Of a stretch of DNA of 63,245 bases, positions 9,183 through 17,859 are shown piece by piece (positions within the stretch are counted from its first letter, which is position 1; each line of letters opens with the position of its first letter). Origin of the DNA: Palsa-506 sp963836355. Its GTDB lineage: Bacteria > Actinomycetota > Actinomycetes > Streptosporangiales > Streptosporangiaceae. A model generated the notes under the pieces. That model was not told the origin of the DNA. It ran no database searches and was given only the letters and a program-made list of their open reading frames with translations. The stretch is taken from the NCBI GenBank assembly GCA_963836355.1, contig CAWIJO010000016.1, positions 1 to 63,245 on the forward strand. The letters run 5' to 3'. A program made the position numbers and the translations under genes.

Positions 9183-10799
9183 GTGAGGAGCACGGAAGCC
9201 GCCAGCTGCGTCCGCTGCGGCAGTCCCGCTGTCAAAGGCCGCGAGCACTGCCGCCGCTGCCACTACGCCCTGGCACACCAGCCGGCCAGGCACGAATGCC
9301 CTGGCTGCGGGAAGGCCAGGAAGCTGGAGGAGGTGACCGGCAAGTGCGTGCTGTGCTCGCGGACGTGCGTCCGCTGCGGCGCCAAGATCGGCCGAGTCGG
9401 CCGCGAGATTTGCAGTCTCTGCCTGGTCAAGGACCGCAGAGCCGCAGCCCAGCAGCCTTGCCCGCGCTGCGGCAAACCCGGCCGGATCCGTGAGGCCACC
9501 GGCTGGTGCGGGCACTGTTCCCATCCCGGCAGGACGCCCAGCCCCGACGCTGCCTGCCGGGTCTGCGGCCTGATCACGCACATGGAAGGCGACGGGCTCT
9601 GCTTTCCCTGCTATACCAAGTCACCGCACCGGATCACGGTCAGGGCTGAGAACCTCGCCGCTCAGCTGAGCGAGCGGCCCGGCTGGCTGGCCGGCTTCGC
9701 GGATTACCTCGTGCCCCGCCACAACGCCTCAGCCGCCTGCCAGATGATCACAGATACCGGCCGGCTCCTGCGTGACGGCGGCCCCGTCCACCCTCAGCCC
9801 CTGCTGGAACGGGCAATAGCCCGGGGCGGCCCGCTGGCCAAGGCGCTAGAGGACTTCTTCACCAGCCACGGGCTCGCCCTGTGTCCAGGCCACGCCGAAC
9901 ACAGGGCCGCCGTCCGCCGGCAACGCCGCCTGGACGCCATCCCCGCCGCCCTGCGGCCCGCCACGGTCGCGTTCGCCGAGCATGAACTGGCCGGACGGCG
10001 GCGGGCCCAGCGCGCCGGGACCCGGCCGCCCAGCCACAACACCATCGAAAGCCACCTCACCTCGGTGCGTGACCTCGCCCGGTTCCTCACCACGAGCAAG
10101 GACATCACCGACTGGGCGACCGTGAACAGCACCGACATCGAGGCATTCCTCGCCGCCCAGCCTTCGAGAGCGGCTCACCGGCTGGGCGGGCTGCGCCGGT
10201 TCTTCCGCTTCGCCGCCTGCCAGCGGATGGTCCTGACCGACCCGGCCAAGACCATCACCATCGCGCAGTCGCCGGGGTTCCGCGGGCCCAGCCTCACCGT
10301 CGGCCGGCAGCGGGAACTGTTCCGGCGCTGGACCAGCGGCCAAGACGACATCCACCCGCACGAGGCACTGACCGGGCTGCTCGCCCTGATCCACGGAGCC
10401 ACCACCCAGGAGATCAGGCACCTGACCGTCGAGGCCATCGCTCCGGCCGCCGAGGCCGTCACGCTGCAGGGACGACCACACCCGACCCCACTCGATCCGT
10501 GGACCCGGGCCGCCATCGAAACCTGCCTAGCCCACCGGCAGGCGCTGAACTCCACCAACCCCTACCTGCTCGTCACCCTGCAGACCAAGGCGACCAGGGC
10601 ACCGTCCGGCGACAGCTACGTCAAGAACATCCTCGCACCGGCCGGGGTCCGGCCAAGGATCCTGCGATCATCACGGATACTCGCCCTCCTGAACACCGCC
10701 GACCCCAAGCTCGTCGCGACCGCCTACGGGATGACCCACGACGCCGTCACTGCCTACCTCGCCGACCGCGTCGACCCCACCCGCCTGCCGAACCCGTGA
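9183..10799 (+). CDS. Large zinc-ribbon recombinase-like protein (TnpB-like) of the three-gene transposon
   Basis: 538 residues from GTG 9183, one base after the stop of the HTH gene. Residues 1-150 hold repeated C-x-x-C knuckles (CVRC, CRRC, CPGC, CVLC, CVRC, CSLC, CPRC, CGHC, CRVC, CFPC), about five zinc ribbons in a row. Residues 240-330 look like a core-binding domain (ESHLTSVRDLARFLTTS). The C-terminal part has the recombinase fold signature HGATTQEIRHLTVEAI and ends LVATAYGMTHDAVTAYL, but the H-x-x-R box is not convincing. It may be a partner subunit rather than an active enzyme. The frame is intact. Confidence 0.7.
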   Translation: MRSTEAASCVRCGSPAVKGREHCRRCHYALAHQPARHECPGCGKARKLEEVTGKCVLCSRTCVRCGAKIGRVGREICSLCLVKDRRAAAQQPCPRCGKPGRIREATGWCGHCSHPGRTPSPDAACRVCGLITHMEGDGLCFPCYTKSPHRITVRAENLAAQLSERPGWLAGFADYLVPRHNASAACQMITDTGRLLRDGGPVHPQPLLERAIARGGPLAKALEDFFTSHGLALCPGHAEHRAAVRRQRRLDAIPAALRPATVAFAEHELAGRRRAQRAGTRPPSHNTIESHLTSVRDLARFLTTSKDITDWATVNSTDIEAFLAAQPSRAAHRLGGLRRFFRFAACQRMVLTDPAKTITIAQSPGFRGPSLTVGRQRELFRRWTSGQDDIHPHEALTGLLALIHGATTQEIRHLTVEAIAPAAEAVTLQGRPHPTPLDPWTRAAIETCLAHRQALNSTNPYLLVTLQTKATRAPSGDSYVKNILAPAGVRPRILRSSRILALLNTADPKLVATAYGMTHDAVTAYLADRVDPTRLPNP

Positions 10800-10845
10800 T
10801 CTTCAGGCAGCACCGTCCACATGATCACGCGAACATGTGCGCTTC

Positions 10846-11497
10846 CGCCCGCTTCTGGGCCAGCGTGACCGCCGACCTGCGCAACCGCGGCGTCCAGGAC
10901 ATCCTCATCGCCTGCTGCGACGGCCTGAACGGGTTCGAGGACGCCATCCATGCCGCCTTCCCGCACACGGTCGTGCAAACATGCGTCGTCCACTTGATCC
11001 GCAACAGCCTGCGGCCGGTCGCCCGCCGCGACGCCGCCGCGGTCGCCGCCGGGCTCCGCACGATCTACACCGCCGCCGACGCCGACGCCGCGTTCGATGC
11101 CCTGGCCGCCTTCGCGAGCTCCGGCCTGGGCCAGAAATACCCCCAGGCCGTCAAGGTCTGGGAGAACGCCTGGGACCGCTTCACCCCGTTCCTGGCCTTC
11201 ACCCCGCCGGTGCGCAAGCTGCTCTACACCACCAACAGCATCGAGAGCCTGAACTACCAGCTGCGGAAGGTGACCAAGGCCCGCGGGCACTTCCCGTCCG
11301 ACGACGCCGTCGTCAAGCTGCTGTGGCTGGCGATCACCAGCATCGAGGACAAGCGCGCCCGCGAGCGAGCCGGCAGAAGGCGCACAACGGGCAAGCGCAG
11401 CGACCAGCCCGCACGCCTCATCGAAGGACAACCCGTCATGGGATGGCGCGAAGCACTCAACGAACCCGGCATCGCCTACCCAGGACGAATCAGGTAA
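10846..11497 (+). pseudogene. IS256-family transposase, C-terminal half
   Basis: Resumes exactly where the 5' half stops. It contains ARFWASVTADLRNRGVQD, the second catalytic Asp in CCDGLNGFEDAI, the HLIRNSLR block, and the TTNSIESLN glutamate region that closes the DDE triad. It runs to a normal stop at 11497 followed by the right terminal repeat. Separated from its N-terminus by the 3.2-kb insertion, it cannot make an active enzyme. Confidence 0.85.
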
Positions 11498-11553
11498 AAG
11501 CGGAAACCAGACCAAAACTAAAAGATCTTTAAACACCTGAGGTTACAAGCTCG

Positions 11554-11690
11554 ATGCGGAAGCTGACAGCCGTGGCCGGGAGCGTCGTATTTCTGGTGAT
11601 CGCGCCGGGGGTGGTGGCCGGGCTGGTGCCGTGGTGGCTGACCGGCTGGCACACTGGTTCCCGGCACGCCGCAACTCTTCTTCGCGGAGC
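11554..11690 (+). pseudogene. 5' fragment of an isoprenylcysteine-carboxylmethyltransferase-like membrane gene
   Basis: Starts ATG 11554 (MRKLTAVAGSVVFLVIAPGV) and continues VAGLVPWWLTGWHTG, the opening of ICMT/phospholipid-methyltransferase-type membrane proteins. Homology is lost after about 35 residues and the frame becomes low-complexity. It abuts the right end of the IS256 element, so rearrangement probably removed the rest. Confidence 0.45.
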
Positions 11691-11960
11691 TGCGCTGCCC
11701 GCTGATGGTTTCACGCCCGTTGCTGCAGCCAGCTTCCCAGGATGCCGCCCAAGACCGTCGTGAGCAGGAAACCGACGAAGAGCAGGACGAGGTCTCGCAC
11801 CAACGGGCCTCCCTACGTTCATCTCCTGACCGGGTTTCTAATCGCCGGCACAGTCATCCTTACCACCAGCTGGTCGTCGGCGAAGCTGACTCGACACCTC
11901 GTTTATGTGGCCAGGAAGGGCAACTCGCCCACACCACAGCGCTCCACGAACGCATCCATT

Positions 11961-13016
11961 TGCCGCGCATGGTGCTGTGTCAGGCTGATGCGGTGGCTGG
12001 CCGTTGCTTCCCGGCCGCGGCGGGGCGGGGTGATCGTATAGTGACTGCCATGTCAGCAGGTCTGCCAGCCCCTCACCTGGGGGTCACCACGGTGGCTGAG
12101 GTGATAGCGCGGTTGGAGGCGATCGAGGCGGCGCTTCCCGCCGCCGACGGGCTGGCGTGTTTCAACCGCATGTACCTTCAGGTGACCAGGCAGGTCAACA
12201 GCCGGCTGGGCGAGGGGTTTTTCGCCGATCCCGCGTTCATGACCCACCTGGATGTGGCGTTCGCCAGCTTGTACTTCGCCGTGGCCGACGCCGCGGGCGA
12301 CCCGGCGGCGGTGCCGCTGGCCTGGCAGCCGCTGGTGCAGCAGCGCGCCAGTGCCGGGATCGAGCCGGTCCAGTTCGCGCTCGCCGGAATGAACGCCCAC
12401 ATCAACCATGACCTGCCGGTGGCGCTGGTCGCCACCTGCAGCTCGCTGGCCACCGCGCCGGATGCGGGCGCGCATTTCGCCGACTACCAGAAGGTGGACC
12501 AGCTGCTGGACGCCGCTGAGCAGTCAGTGCGGCAGTCGTTCGAATCGGCGCCCGAGCTCGCCGTCGATCACCATCTGGGCGCAGTCAGCAACCTGATCGC
12601 TAACTGGACCATCAACTCCGCCCGGGACCTGGCCTGGAACAACTGCCTGCTGCTATGGGCGGTGCGCGATGACCCGGTCGCGCGGGGACTGCTGGCCGGC
12701 AGCCTGGCTGGCTCGGCAGCGCTCGCCAGCCGCCTGCTACTGGTAGCGGTCTGACCCAGGCGGCTGGCAACTGGCGGCGTTGCGGTGACCGCGCCATCAC
12801 AATTGAACGTGTGCGGTGCAGGTAGCCGGTCACCATCAGGGAGGCCCGATGACACCGAAAATAGCCGCCGCGCTCGAAGACAGCAAAGGAACCTGACTCC
12901 CGCTGGCCCGCCGTCGGCCGGCCGGAGCCAGCCCAGCCCACAGGTCTCTGGCCCCGACGGCCAGCAGCGGCATGGGATCGTCTCCTGCTGCAGCCCGCAG
13001 AAAGAGACGCACGCTG
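11961..13016 (+). repeat. 1.06-kb inverted duplication, copy 1 (contains DUF5995 gene)
   Basis: This segment recurs in reverse orientation at 61443-62502 with very high identity; the differences I can see are scattered single bases and small indels. Homology begins at TGCCGCGCAT (11961) and ends at GCACGCTG (13016); outside these points the sequences diverge completely. It covers the whole DUF5995 gene, its upstream region and ~260 bases downstream. I see no IS ends at the borders. Confidence 0.9.
12050..12754 (+). CDS. DUF5995-family protein
   Basis: 234 residues from ATG 12050 (GTG 12041 is in frame but less likely). Family hallmarks are the N-terminal LACFNRMYLQVTRQV, the central FDVAFA-like MTHLDVAFASLYF, and MNAHINHDLPVAL, which carries conserved His/Asn/Asp residues and may form a metal or catalytic site. 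The protein is helical, predicted cytoplasmic, and of unknown function. This copy is open throughout; the inverted copy at 61.7 kb is frameshifted. It lies alone between an IS scar and the pterin-dehydratase-like gene. Confidence 0.8.
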   Translation: MSAGLPAPHLGVTTVAEVIARLEAIEAALPAADGLACFNRMYLQVTRQVNSRLGEGFFADPAFMTHLDVAFASLYFAVADAAGDPAAVPLAWQPLVQQRASAGIEPVQFALAGMNAHINHDLPVALVATCSSLATAPDAGAHFADYQKVDQLLDAAEQSVRQSFESAPELAVDHHLGAVSNLIANWTINSARDLAWNNCLLLWAVRDDPVARGLLAGSLAGSAALASRLLLVAV

Positions 13017-13124
13017 TCCTGCCGATGAGCGTTCACGTCCTTTCGCATAAATCGAAGCTGGAGGAGACGCAGGCCAGTGGGCCTTCCCGGGGCCCTGCAA
13101 TACCTTCTGGGTAAGGAGGCGAGC

Positions 13125-13787
13125 ATGAGCGAGCAGGGCTGGCGGGAGTTCCTCGCTGCGGAGGGCGTTGAGGACTGGGTGGTTTTGCACGGCGGAGCGA
13201 CTGCTGTGTTCCGCGTCCCGTCGCTCGGCGAAGCGGCGCAGCTTGCCGGGGCGGTCGCGCAGGTGCCCGGCCTCGAGGGCCCGGGGACTTTGCTGACGAT
13301 CGCCGGTGGCCGTCTCAGCGTGCGGTTGACCCGCGGTGTGTTCCGGCTGGAGGAGCGGCACATCGCACTTGCGCGGGCAGTTTCAGCGATGGCGCGGGCG
13401 CACGGTGCTGTCGCCGATCGGACCGGTGCGCAAGAGGTCCAGCTGGCGATCGCTGCGAAGCCCGGCGCGGTCGACGCCGATTTCTGGCGCGCTGTCCTGG
13501 GGTACACAGGGCTAGGCGACGACAACGCCATCGACCCGCTCGGCCACGGCTCGACGGTCTGGATGCAGGAACTCGACGCGGCCAGGCCGCTTCGGCACGC
13601 GATGCACGTCGACGTGTCCGTCGCTCGTGAGCACGTCGAGGCGCGCCTGGCGGCGGCCCTTGCCGCAGGAGGCCGCATCGTCGACGACGCCGAAGCCCCT
13701 GCGGGCTGGATCCTCGCCGACCGCGCCGGCAACCGCGTGTGCATCGCTGCCTGGCCCGACGGGTCCGTCCCGCCTGTTCCTGGCTGA
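13125..13787 (+). CDS. Pterin-dehydratase-like/VOC fusion protein
   Basis: 220 residues, ATG 13125 preceded by AAGGAGG at ideal spacing. Residues 1-95 resemble a 4a-hydroxytetrahydrobiopterin dehydratase domain (VFRVPSLGEAAQLAGAVAQV, then a LTRGVFRLEERHIALARAV helix), but the catalytic His pair normally seen as H-H-P is absent (GLEGPG instead). Residues 100-215 form a glyoxalase/VOC half (EVQLAIAAKPGAVDADFWRAVLGY, MHVDVSVAREHVEARL, ADRAGNRVCI). This fusion is common in actinomycetes. Loss of the dehydratase histidines suggests a binding or structural role for the first domain. The frame is intact. Confidence 0.75.
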   Translation: MSEQGWREFLAAEGVEDWVVLHGGATAVFRVPSLGEAAQLAGAVAQVPGLEGPGTLLTIAGGRLSVRLTRGVFRLEERHIALARAVSAMARAHGAVADRTGAQEVQLAIAAKPGAVDADFWRAVLGYTGLGDDNAIDPLGHGSTVWMQELDAARPLRHAMHVDVSVAREHVEARLAAALAAGGRIVDDAEAPAGWILADRAGNRVCIAAWPDGSVPPVPG

Positions 13788-13905
13788 TCCGCAATAGCCC
13801 GATTCCGGAGTAGCGCCGGCAGGGTTCACGCAGATGGTTAGTCCGCCGCACGTGATGTGGGGCCCGCAGCCGAGGCCGGCCCGGTTGAGCGTCCGCTCAT
13901 GGCTC

Positions 13906-14101
13906 GTAGCCGCATACGGCGCGCGTCAGGTCAGGCAGGATCTGGCCACCGGCGGCCGGGACGTTCGCTCGCATCATCGACGGCAACTGGACTCGGCGGT
14001 GACCGCCAGGCCAGTCACGCACGCCGAGTCGGCGGCCGACATCGATCGACAGCATCACGCTAAGTGACGGATAGCGCATGGGAGAACACTCGCCGAGCCG
14101 C
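13906..14101 (-). repeat. ~190-bp dispersed repeat, copy A
   Basis: Shared with copies B (25115-25310, ~90% similar by eye) and C (52624-52806, more diverged). All three keep a readable frame on the minus strand, SMMRANV-AAGGQ, ending TRAVCG, so the repeat is probably a relic of coding DNA or of a mobile-element end. No terminal repeats are visible. Confidence 0.7.
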
Positions 14102-14242
14102 CTAATCTGGCGCCGGGACCGGTTCATCACGGCGAGAGGCAAAGCGATACCGATCTGGCTGGTCTGTGTGAACCCGTGCATCAAGGGAGCAAGCCCAGAC
14201 CCCGCGCGTTCGATGATCCCAGGATAGGTCGCTCCGGCAGCT

Positions 14243-14344
14243 GTCGCCTGGCGTCAAGATGGGCTCATCTACTCGGTCAGCGCGGATCCGGCGCTGACCA
14301 CCGCCCAGCGCATCGCTATTGCGGACAACACGACGGGGGGATAG
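14243..14344 (+). pseudogene. C-terminal remnant of an unidentified protein
   Basis: A 33-codon frame ending at TAG 14342-14344 reads VAWRQDGLIYSVSADP and then an Ala/Ile-rich helix. It is compositionally protein-like, but no start or upstream domain is in frame, so it looks like the tail of a lost gene. Confidence 0.3.
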
Positions 14345-14420
14345 CGGCCGGGAAAACCTGTCGCTGCCGGGGCGCCCGGTCAGGCACGATAGCCAGGCTG
14401 GTTGCTCGGAAAGGGAACAA

Positions 14421-16259
14421 GTGATTACGCCTGAACATAGCCGCGGCGCACCGCCCCGCAAACGGGCGGTGCTGCTCGCGCTGGGCTACTACGGCCGCCA
14501 GATGGCCAGGCTCCGGCGCTTCGCGGTGCCCGCGATGCTACTGCCGGCGCTGGGAAACACGTGCATCTTCTACATCGCGCCGCTGATTGTCGCGCACCTT
14601 GTCGGCCGCTTCGCCGACCACGGGGTGGCCGGGATTGGCGCTGCGATGCCGTATGTGCTCGGCTTCGCAGGGGTGCTGCTTTTCGCCGAGTTCGTGTGGC
14701 GGATCGGCATCCACTGCCTGAACCGCCTCGACGGTCGCGGAATCGAGGACCTCTACGTGATCGGCATGGACGAACTGCTGGCGAAGGACGCGGCGTTCTT
14801 CCACGACAACTTCGCTGGTTCGCTGACCAAGCGAGTGCTGAGCTTCGCTTCCCGGTTCGAGGATTTCACCGACAATCTGGTGTTCAACATTATCGGCAGC
14901 CTCGTGCCGATGGTGTTCGCGTCGGTGGTGTTGTGGCGCTACGACCCCTTGCTCGTCGCCGGGCTCCTCGGCCTGATCGCGATCACCGGCGCCGGCATCG
15001 CGCCGCTGATCCGCCGCCGGCAGAAGCTCGTCGACCAGCGCGAGGAAGCGATCGCACGGGTGTCCGGGCACGTCGCCGACAGCCTGATGAACATGGACAC
15101 GATCCGCGCGTTCGCTGCCGAGGACCGGGAGGCCGCCGAGCACAGGTCGCGCGTCGCCGACCAGCGACGGAAGTCGCTGCGGTCGTGGGACTACGCGAAC
15201 CTGCGCATCGACGCCCTGGTCGCGCCGATGTCCGTGCTGACCAACGTGCTCGGCCTGCTGCTCGCGGTCGCACTCGGCGGAGGAAAGCACGGAATCGAAG
15301 CGATTATCGTGGCATTCACCTACTACTCCAGCGCGACGCGGATCATGTTCGAGTTCAACCAGATCTACCGCAGTATGGAGAGTTCGCTGACTGAAGCCGC
15401 GCAGTTCACCGAGTTGCTGCTTACGCCCCCGGCCGTGGTCGACCCGGTCGCGCCCGAACCGCTGCGGCAGAAGGCGAGCGACGTCCGCTTCGAGCGCGTG
15501 ACGTTCGCGCACGCGGGCGGACTGCCGTTGTTCACCAGCCTCAACCTCGCCGTGCCGAGCGGGACCAAGCTCGGCCTGGTCGGCCGATCAGGCGGTGGCA
15601 AGAGCACACTGACTCGCCTGCTGCTGCGCATGATGGACATCGACGACGGCCGGATCCTGATCGGCGGGCAGGACATCAGCAAGCTGCGCCAGCCGGACCT
15701 GCGCAGCCTGATCGCCTACGTGCCGCAAGACCCTGCGATGTTCCACCGGACGCTGCGCGACAACATCGCGTTCGCGCGTCCGCACGCGACCGACGCGGAG
15801 ATCCACCAGGCGGCGCAGGCGGCGCACGTGACAGAGTTCGCCAGCGCCCTGCCGGACGGATTCGACACGATGGTCGGCGAGCGTGGCGTGAAGCTGTCGG
15901 GCGGGCAGCGGCAGCGAGTCGCGCTGGCCCGGGCGATCCTGCGTGACGCGCCGGTCCTGCTGCTCGACGAGGCGACCAGCGCGCTGGACTCGGAAAGCGA
16001 AAGCCTTGTCCAGCAGTCGCTGTGGCGGCTCATGGAAGGCCGGACCGCGCTCGTGGTCGCGCACCGGCTGAGCACGGTCGCGCGCATGGACCAGCTGGTC
16101 GTGCTCGACCGCGGCCAGATCGCCGAGAAGGGCACGCACCAGGAACTGCTCAGCCTCGGCGGAACTTACGCCAGGCTGTGGCAACACCAGTCCGGCGGCT
16201 TCCTGGACGACGACGTGGCGACAGCAATGCTCGCCCAGGCCCCGAGGCTGAGCGCGTAA
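14421..16259 (+). CDS. ABC exporter, fused permease and ATPase
   Basis: 612 residues from GTG 14421, with GGAAAGGGAA just upstream. The first ~330 residues are a six-helix type IV exporter domain (helices near 40-60, 75-97, 150-180, 260-300); the remainder is the ATPase. Walker A GRSGGGKST is at 388-396, the signature LSGGQRQR from 492, Walker B LLLDEATS from 513, and the switch histidine in VVAHRLS near 545. All motifs are present, so it should work as a homodimeric exporter, or with a partner not found here. The substrate is unknown. It is one of the few large intact genes in this part of the window. Confidence 0.9.
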   Translation: MITPEHSRGAPPRKRAVLLALGYYGRQMARLRRFAVPAMLLPALGNTCIFYIAPLIVAHLVGRFADHGVAGIGAAMPYVLGFAGVLLFAEFVWRIGIHCLNRLDGRGIEDLYVIGMDELLAKDAAFFHDNFAGSLTKRVLSFASRFEDFTDNLVFNIIGSLVPMVFASVVLWRYDPLLVAGLLGLIAITGAGIAPLIRRRQKLVDQREEAIARVSGHVADSLMNMDTIRAFAAEDREAAEHRSRVADQRRKSLRSWDYANLRIDALVAPMSVLTNVLGLLLAVALGGGKHGIEAIIVAFTYYSSATRIMFEFNQIYRSMESSLTEAAQFTELLLTPPAVVDPVAPEPLRQKASDVRFERVTFAHAGGLPLFTSLNLAVPSGTKLGLVGRSGGGKSTLTRLLLRMMDIDDGRILIGGQDISKLRQPDLRSLIAYVPQDPAMFHRTLRDNIAFARPHATDAEIHQAAQAAHVTEFASALPDGFDTMVGERGVKLSGGQRQRVALARAILRDAPVLLLDEATSALDSESESLVQQSLWRLMEGRTALVVAHRLSTVARMDQLVVLDRGQIAEKGTHQELLSLGGTYARLWQHQSGGFLDDDVATAMLAQAPRLSA

Positions 16260-16518
16260 GCCCTCACCCCGGATCCATGCCGCCCACCGGGCACTGAAAG
16301 CAATTTCAGCCCGGCCGCACCCAGGCATCGGACCACCCGGCAAGCTCAGCGACATCCGCCAACCCCGGCCGCCGCCACCAGTTCCCCATCACGTTCCGCA
16401 GTCATCACGGAGAGCAATGGCTGACTAACCGTAACCGCCTAAAGCGCATTAGTACGTTGTTGATTGCCGGGCTGGCAGGCGGCCCGCCGGCTGCGGAGTT
16501 CGCCGATGACGTGTACGC

Positions 16519-16920
16519 CCGCGCGGAGGCAACCCGTTTTCACTGAGCAACTGCTGGCGGCGGCACTGGCCGACCCGGCTGGGGGTGGGCTGGATGTACC
16601 GGCAGGGTTGCCGGACCGGCTCGCGGAACTGCTCCTGGCGCGGGCCGGCAGGTGCGGTGGTAACGCGAGGGCGGTGTTGGCTGGGGCTGGCGGTCGCGGG
16701 CCGGCCGCTGACCGAGGACCTACTGGCCGGAATCACCGGGCTGGAGCCGGGCGCGGTGCGCGGAGGGCTGCGGGACCTGGCGGCCGCCCGCCTACTCGCC
16801 GCCGACAGCCCTGGCGGGAGGCACCGGCCGCGGCATGCGCTGCTGGCTGAGGCGGTGGCTGCGGACATGCTGGCCGGTGAGCGGATGGTGCTGCACGAGC
16901 GCACCGCCCGCGCGCTGGTT
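16519..16920 (+). pseudogene. Fragment of a LuxR-type ATPase regulator
   Basis: Internal piece of a large AAA/LuxR regulator: PVFTEQLLAAALADP, LPDRLAELLLARAG, then after a frameshift near 16665 LAVAGRPLTEDLLAGITGLEPG, RHALLAEAVAA and LHERTARAL. These blocks correspond to the arm just after the ATPase in this family. There is no P-loop, no start and no HTH. The fragment is fused at about 16920 to unrelated DNA from the opposite-strand toxin fragment. Confidence 0.6.
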
Positions 16921-17040
16921 GTCGCTGGGCGGTTGTACCTGGAGGATGTCGAGCGGGACGTTGTCGGTATCGAGCAGGCCGTGGAGGCCCTGTCCGGTCG
17001 AACGCGTCCGAGGCGCCGGCGGGGGGCGGAACTCGCCTGA

Positions 17041-17495
17041 AGCTGGGGATTGGCCGTCCTGGCGTACAGCGAGAGGGCGTTGACCAGATCTAGTCGAGCC
17101 GTCGCTCCAGACAGATAGTGCTCATTGCGCAACGCGAACTCGCTGGTAACGGCGCCAGCGGCAGGCAGAGCTGCCTTGAACTTCGCCCACTCGGTCGGGA
17201 ACTCGCGCGGGACCGAGAACAGCCGCACCGACCCGACGGCTGACCCATCGACGAAACGCTGCTGGAGGTTGGTCAATGCGGCGCCCTTGAGCTGGTCTCC
17301 GCCTTCGCGCGCCGCATAGGGGACGTGCAGCACCACGTCGGCGATCGTATCGTAGCCGAAGACACGCACCTCGGCGGGCAGCGCGAGCTGCCACGTGCTC
17401 ACCGCGCCACGGCCCTCGAAAGGCAGCAGCCGCTCGTCGCGCGGGCTCGTCTCGAACAGGCTCAGCAGCTCGCTACGGGAGTCACGGTCAGCCAA
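17041..17495 (-). pseudogene. C-terminal fragment of a Tc-toxin TcA-like protein
   Basis: About 150 residues: RDERLLPFEGRGAVSTWQL, YDTIADVVLHVPYAAREGG, and VRLFSVPREFPTEWAKF. These match the TcB-binding C-terminal domain of insecticidal-toxin-complex A subunits, which attaches the TcB/TcC cocoon to the TcA pore. Only this tail is present; the N-terminal pore-forming body is absent, and the extreme C-terminus dissolves into unrelated frame after NPQLQ. It is a relic, implying that a Tc-type locus once existed in this lineage. Confidence 0.6.
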
Positions 17496-17783
17496 TTCGA
17501 AGCGACCGGCAGCGCCGGGACGCGCTGCTGTGGAACTTCACCGTGCTCGGCGAAGCCGCAGGCCAGCTCTCTGACGGAATCAAGGAACGCTTTCCCGGCT
17601 TGCCTGGCAGCACCCGGCCCGGCTGCGGAACCGGATAGTCCATGGCTACTGGTCCATCGACCGGAAGTGCTGCACACTAAAGCCACCAGTCAATTGCCAG
17701 CATTCACCGGCGACCTGCGCAGCGTCCTTACGGCGCTCAGCGAGGATGGTTGATCCACCGTCGGAGCGTTGGGAAGCTAGCGC

Positions 17784-17807
17784 CGTCCGCTGAGTGATCA
17801 GCGGACG
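17784..17807. promoter_or_regulatory. Perfect 10-bp inverted repeat upstream of the DUF6933 gene
   Basis: CGTCCGCTGA, a four-base loop GTGA, then TCAGCGGACG. It lies 53 bases before the DUF6933 start. No T-run follows, so an operator or 5'-leader hairpin is more likely than a terminator. Confidence 0.45.
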
Positions 17808-17859
17808 TATCTCACCCTGCTCCGGAAGGCGGCGGCGCGCGGGAACGTAGGATCGCTTG

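Larger units (their letters stand above)
7664..10845 (+). mobile_element. Three-gene tyrosine-recombinase transposon (Tn554-like layout)
   Basis: A 3,182-bp insertion carrying a ~350-residue tyrosine recombinase, a small HTH protein and a ~540-residue zinc-ribbon recombinase-like protein, all co-directional and overlapping. Boundaries are fixed by the target: joining 7663 to 10846 restores an uninterrupted IS256 frame (GEG-ARFWASVTADL). There is no duplicated target and no obvious terminal inverted repeat, as expected for a tyrosine-recombinase transposon. Gene sizes resemble Tn554 TnpA/TnpC/TnpB, although here the small gene is in the middle. Short dyads lie at both ends (7666-7680; 10818-10839). 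Confidence 0.75.
6789..11538 (+). mobile_element. IS256-family insertion sequence, interrupted by a second transposon
   Basis: The element carries the two halves of a mutator-type transposase at 6865-7664 and 10846-11497. Imperfect terminal inverted repeats can be seen: AGGTGTGTAAGGA at 6789-6801 and, on the other strand, AGGTGTTTAAAGA at 11538-11526. I could not identify a flanking target duplication. The transposase already has its own frameshift near 7115 as well as the insertion, so the element is dead. Confidence 0.7.

Noticed and set aside
12612..13361. Minus-strand frame overlapping the 1.06-kb repeat, partly present in both copies
   Set aside because: It is conserved only because the DNA is duplicated; composition is antisense-like and it runs past the repeat border.
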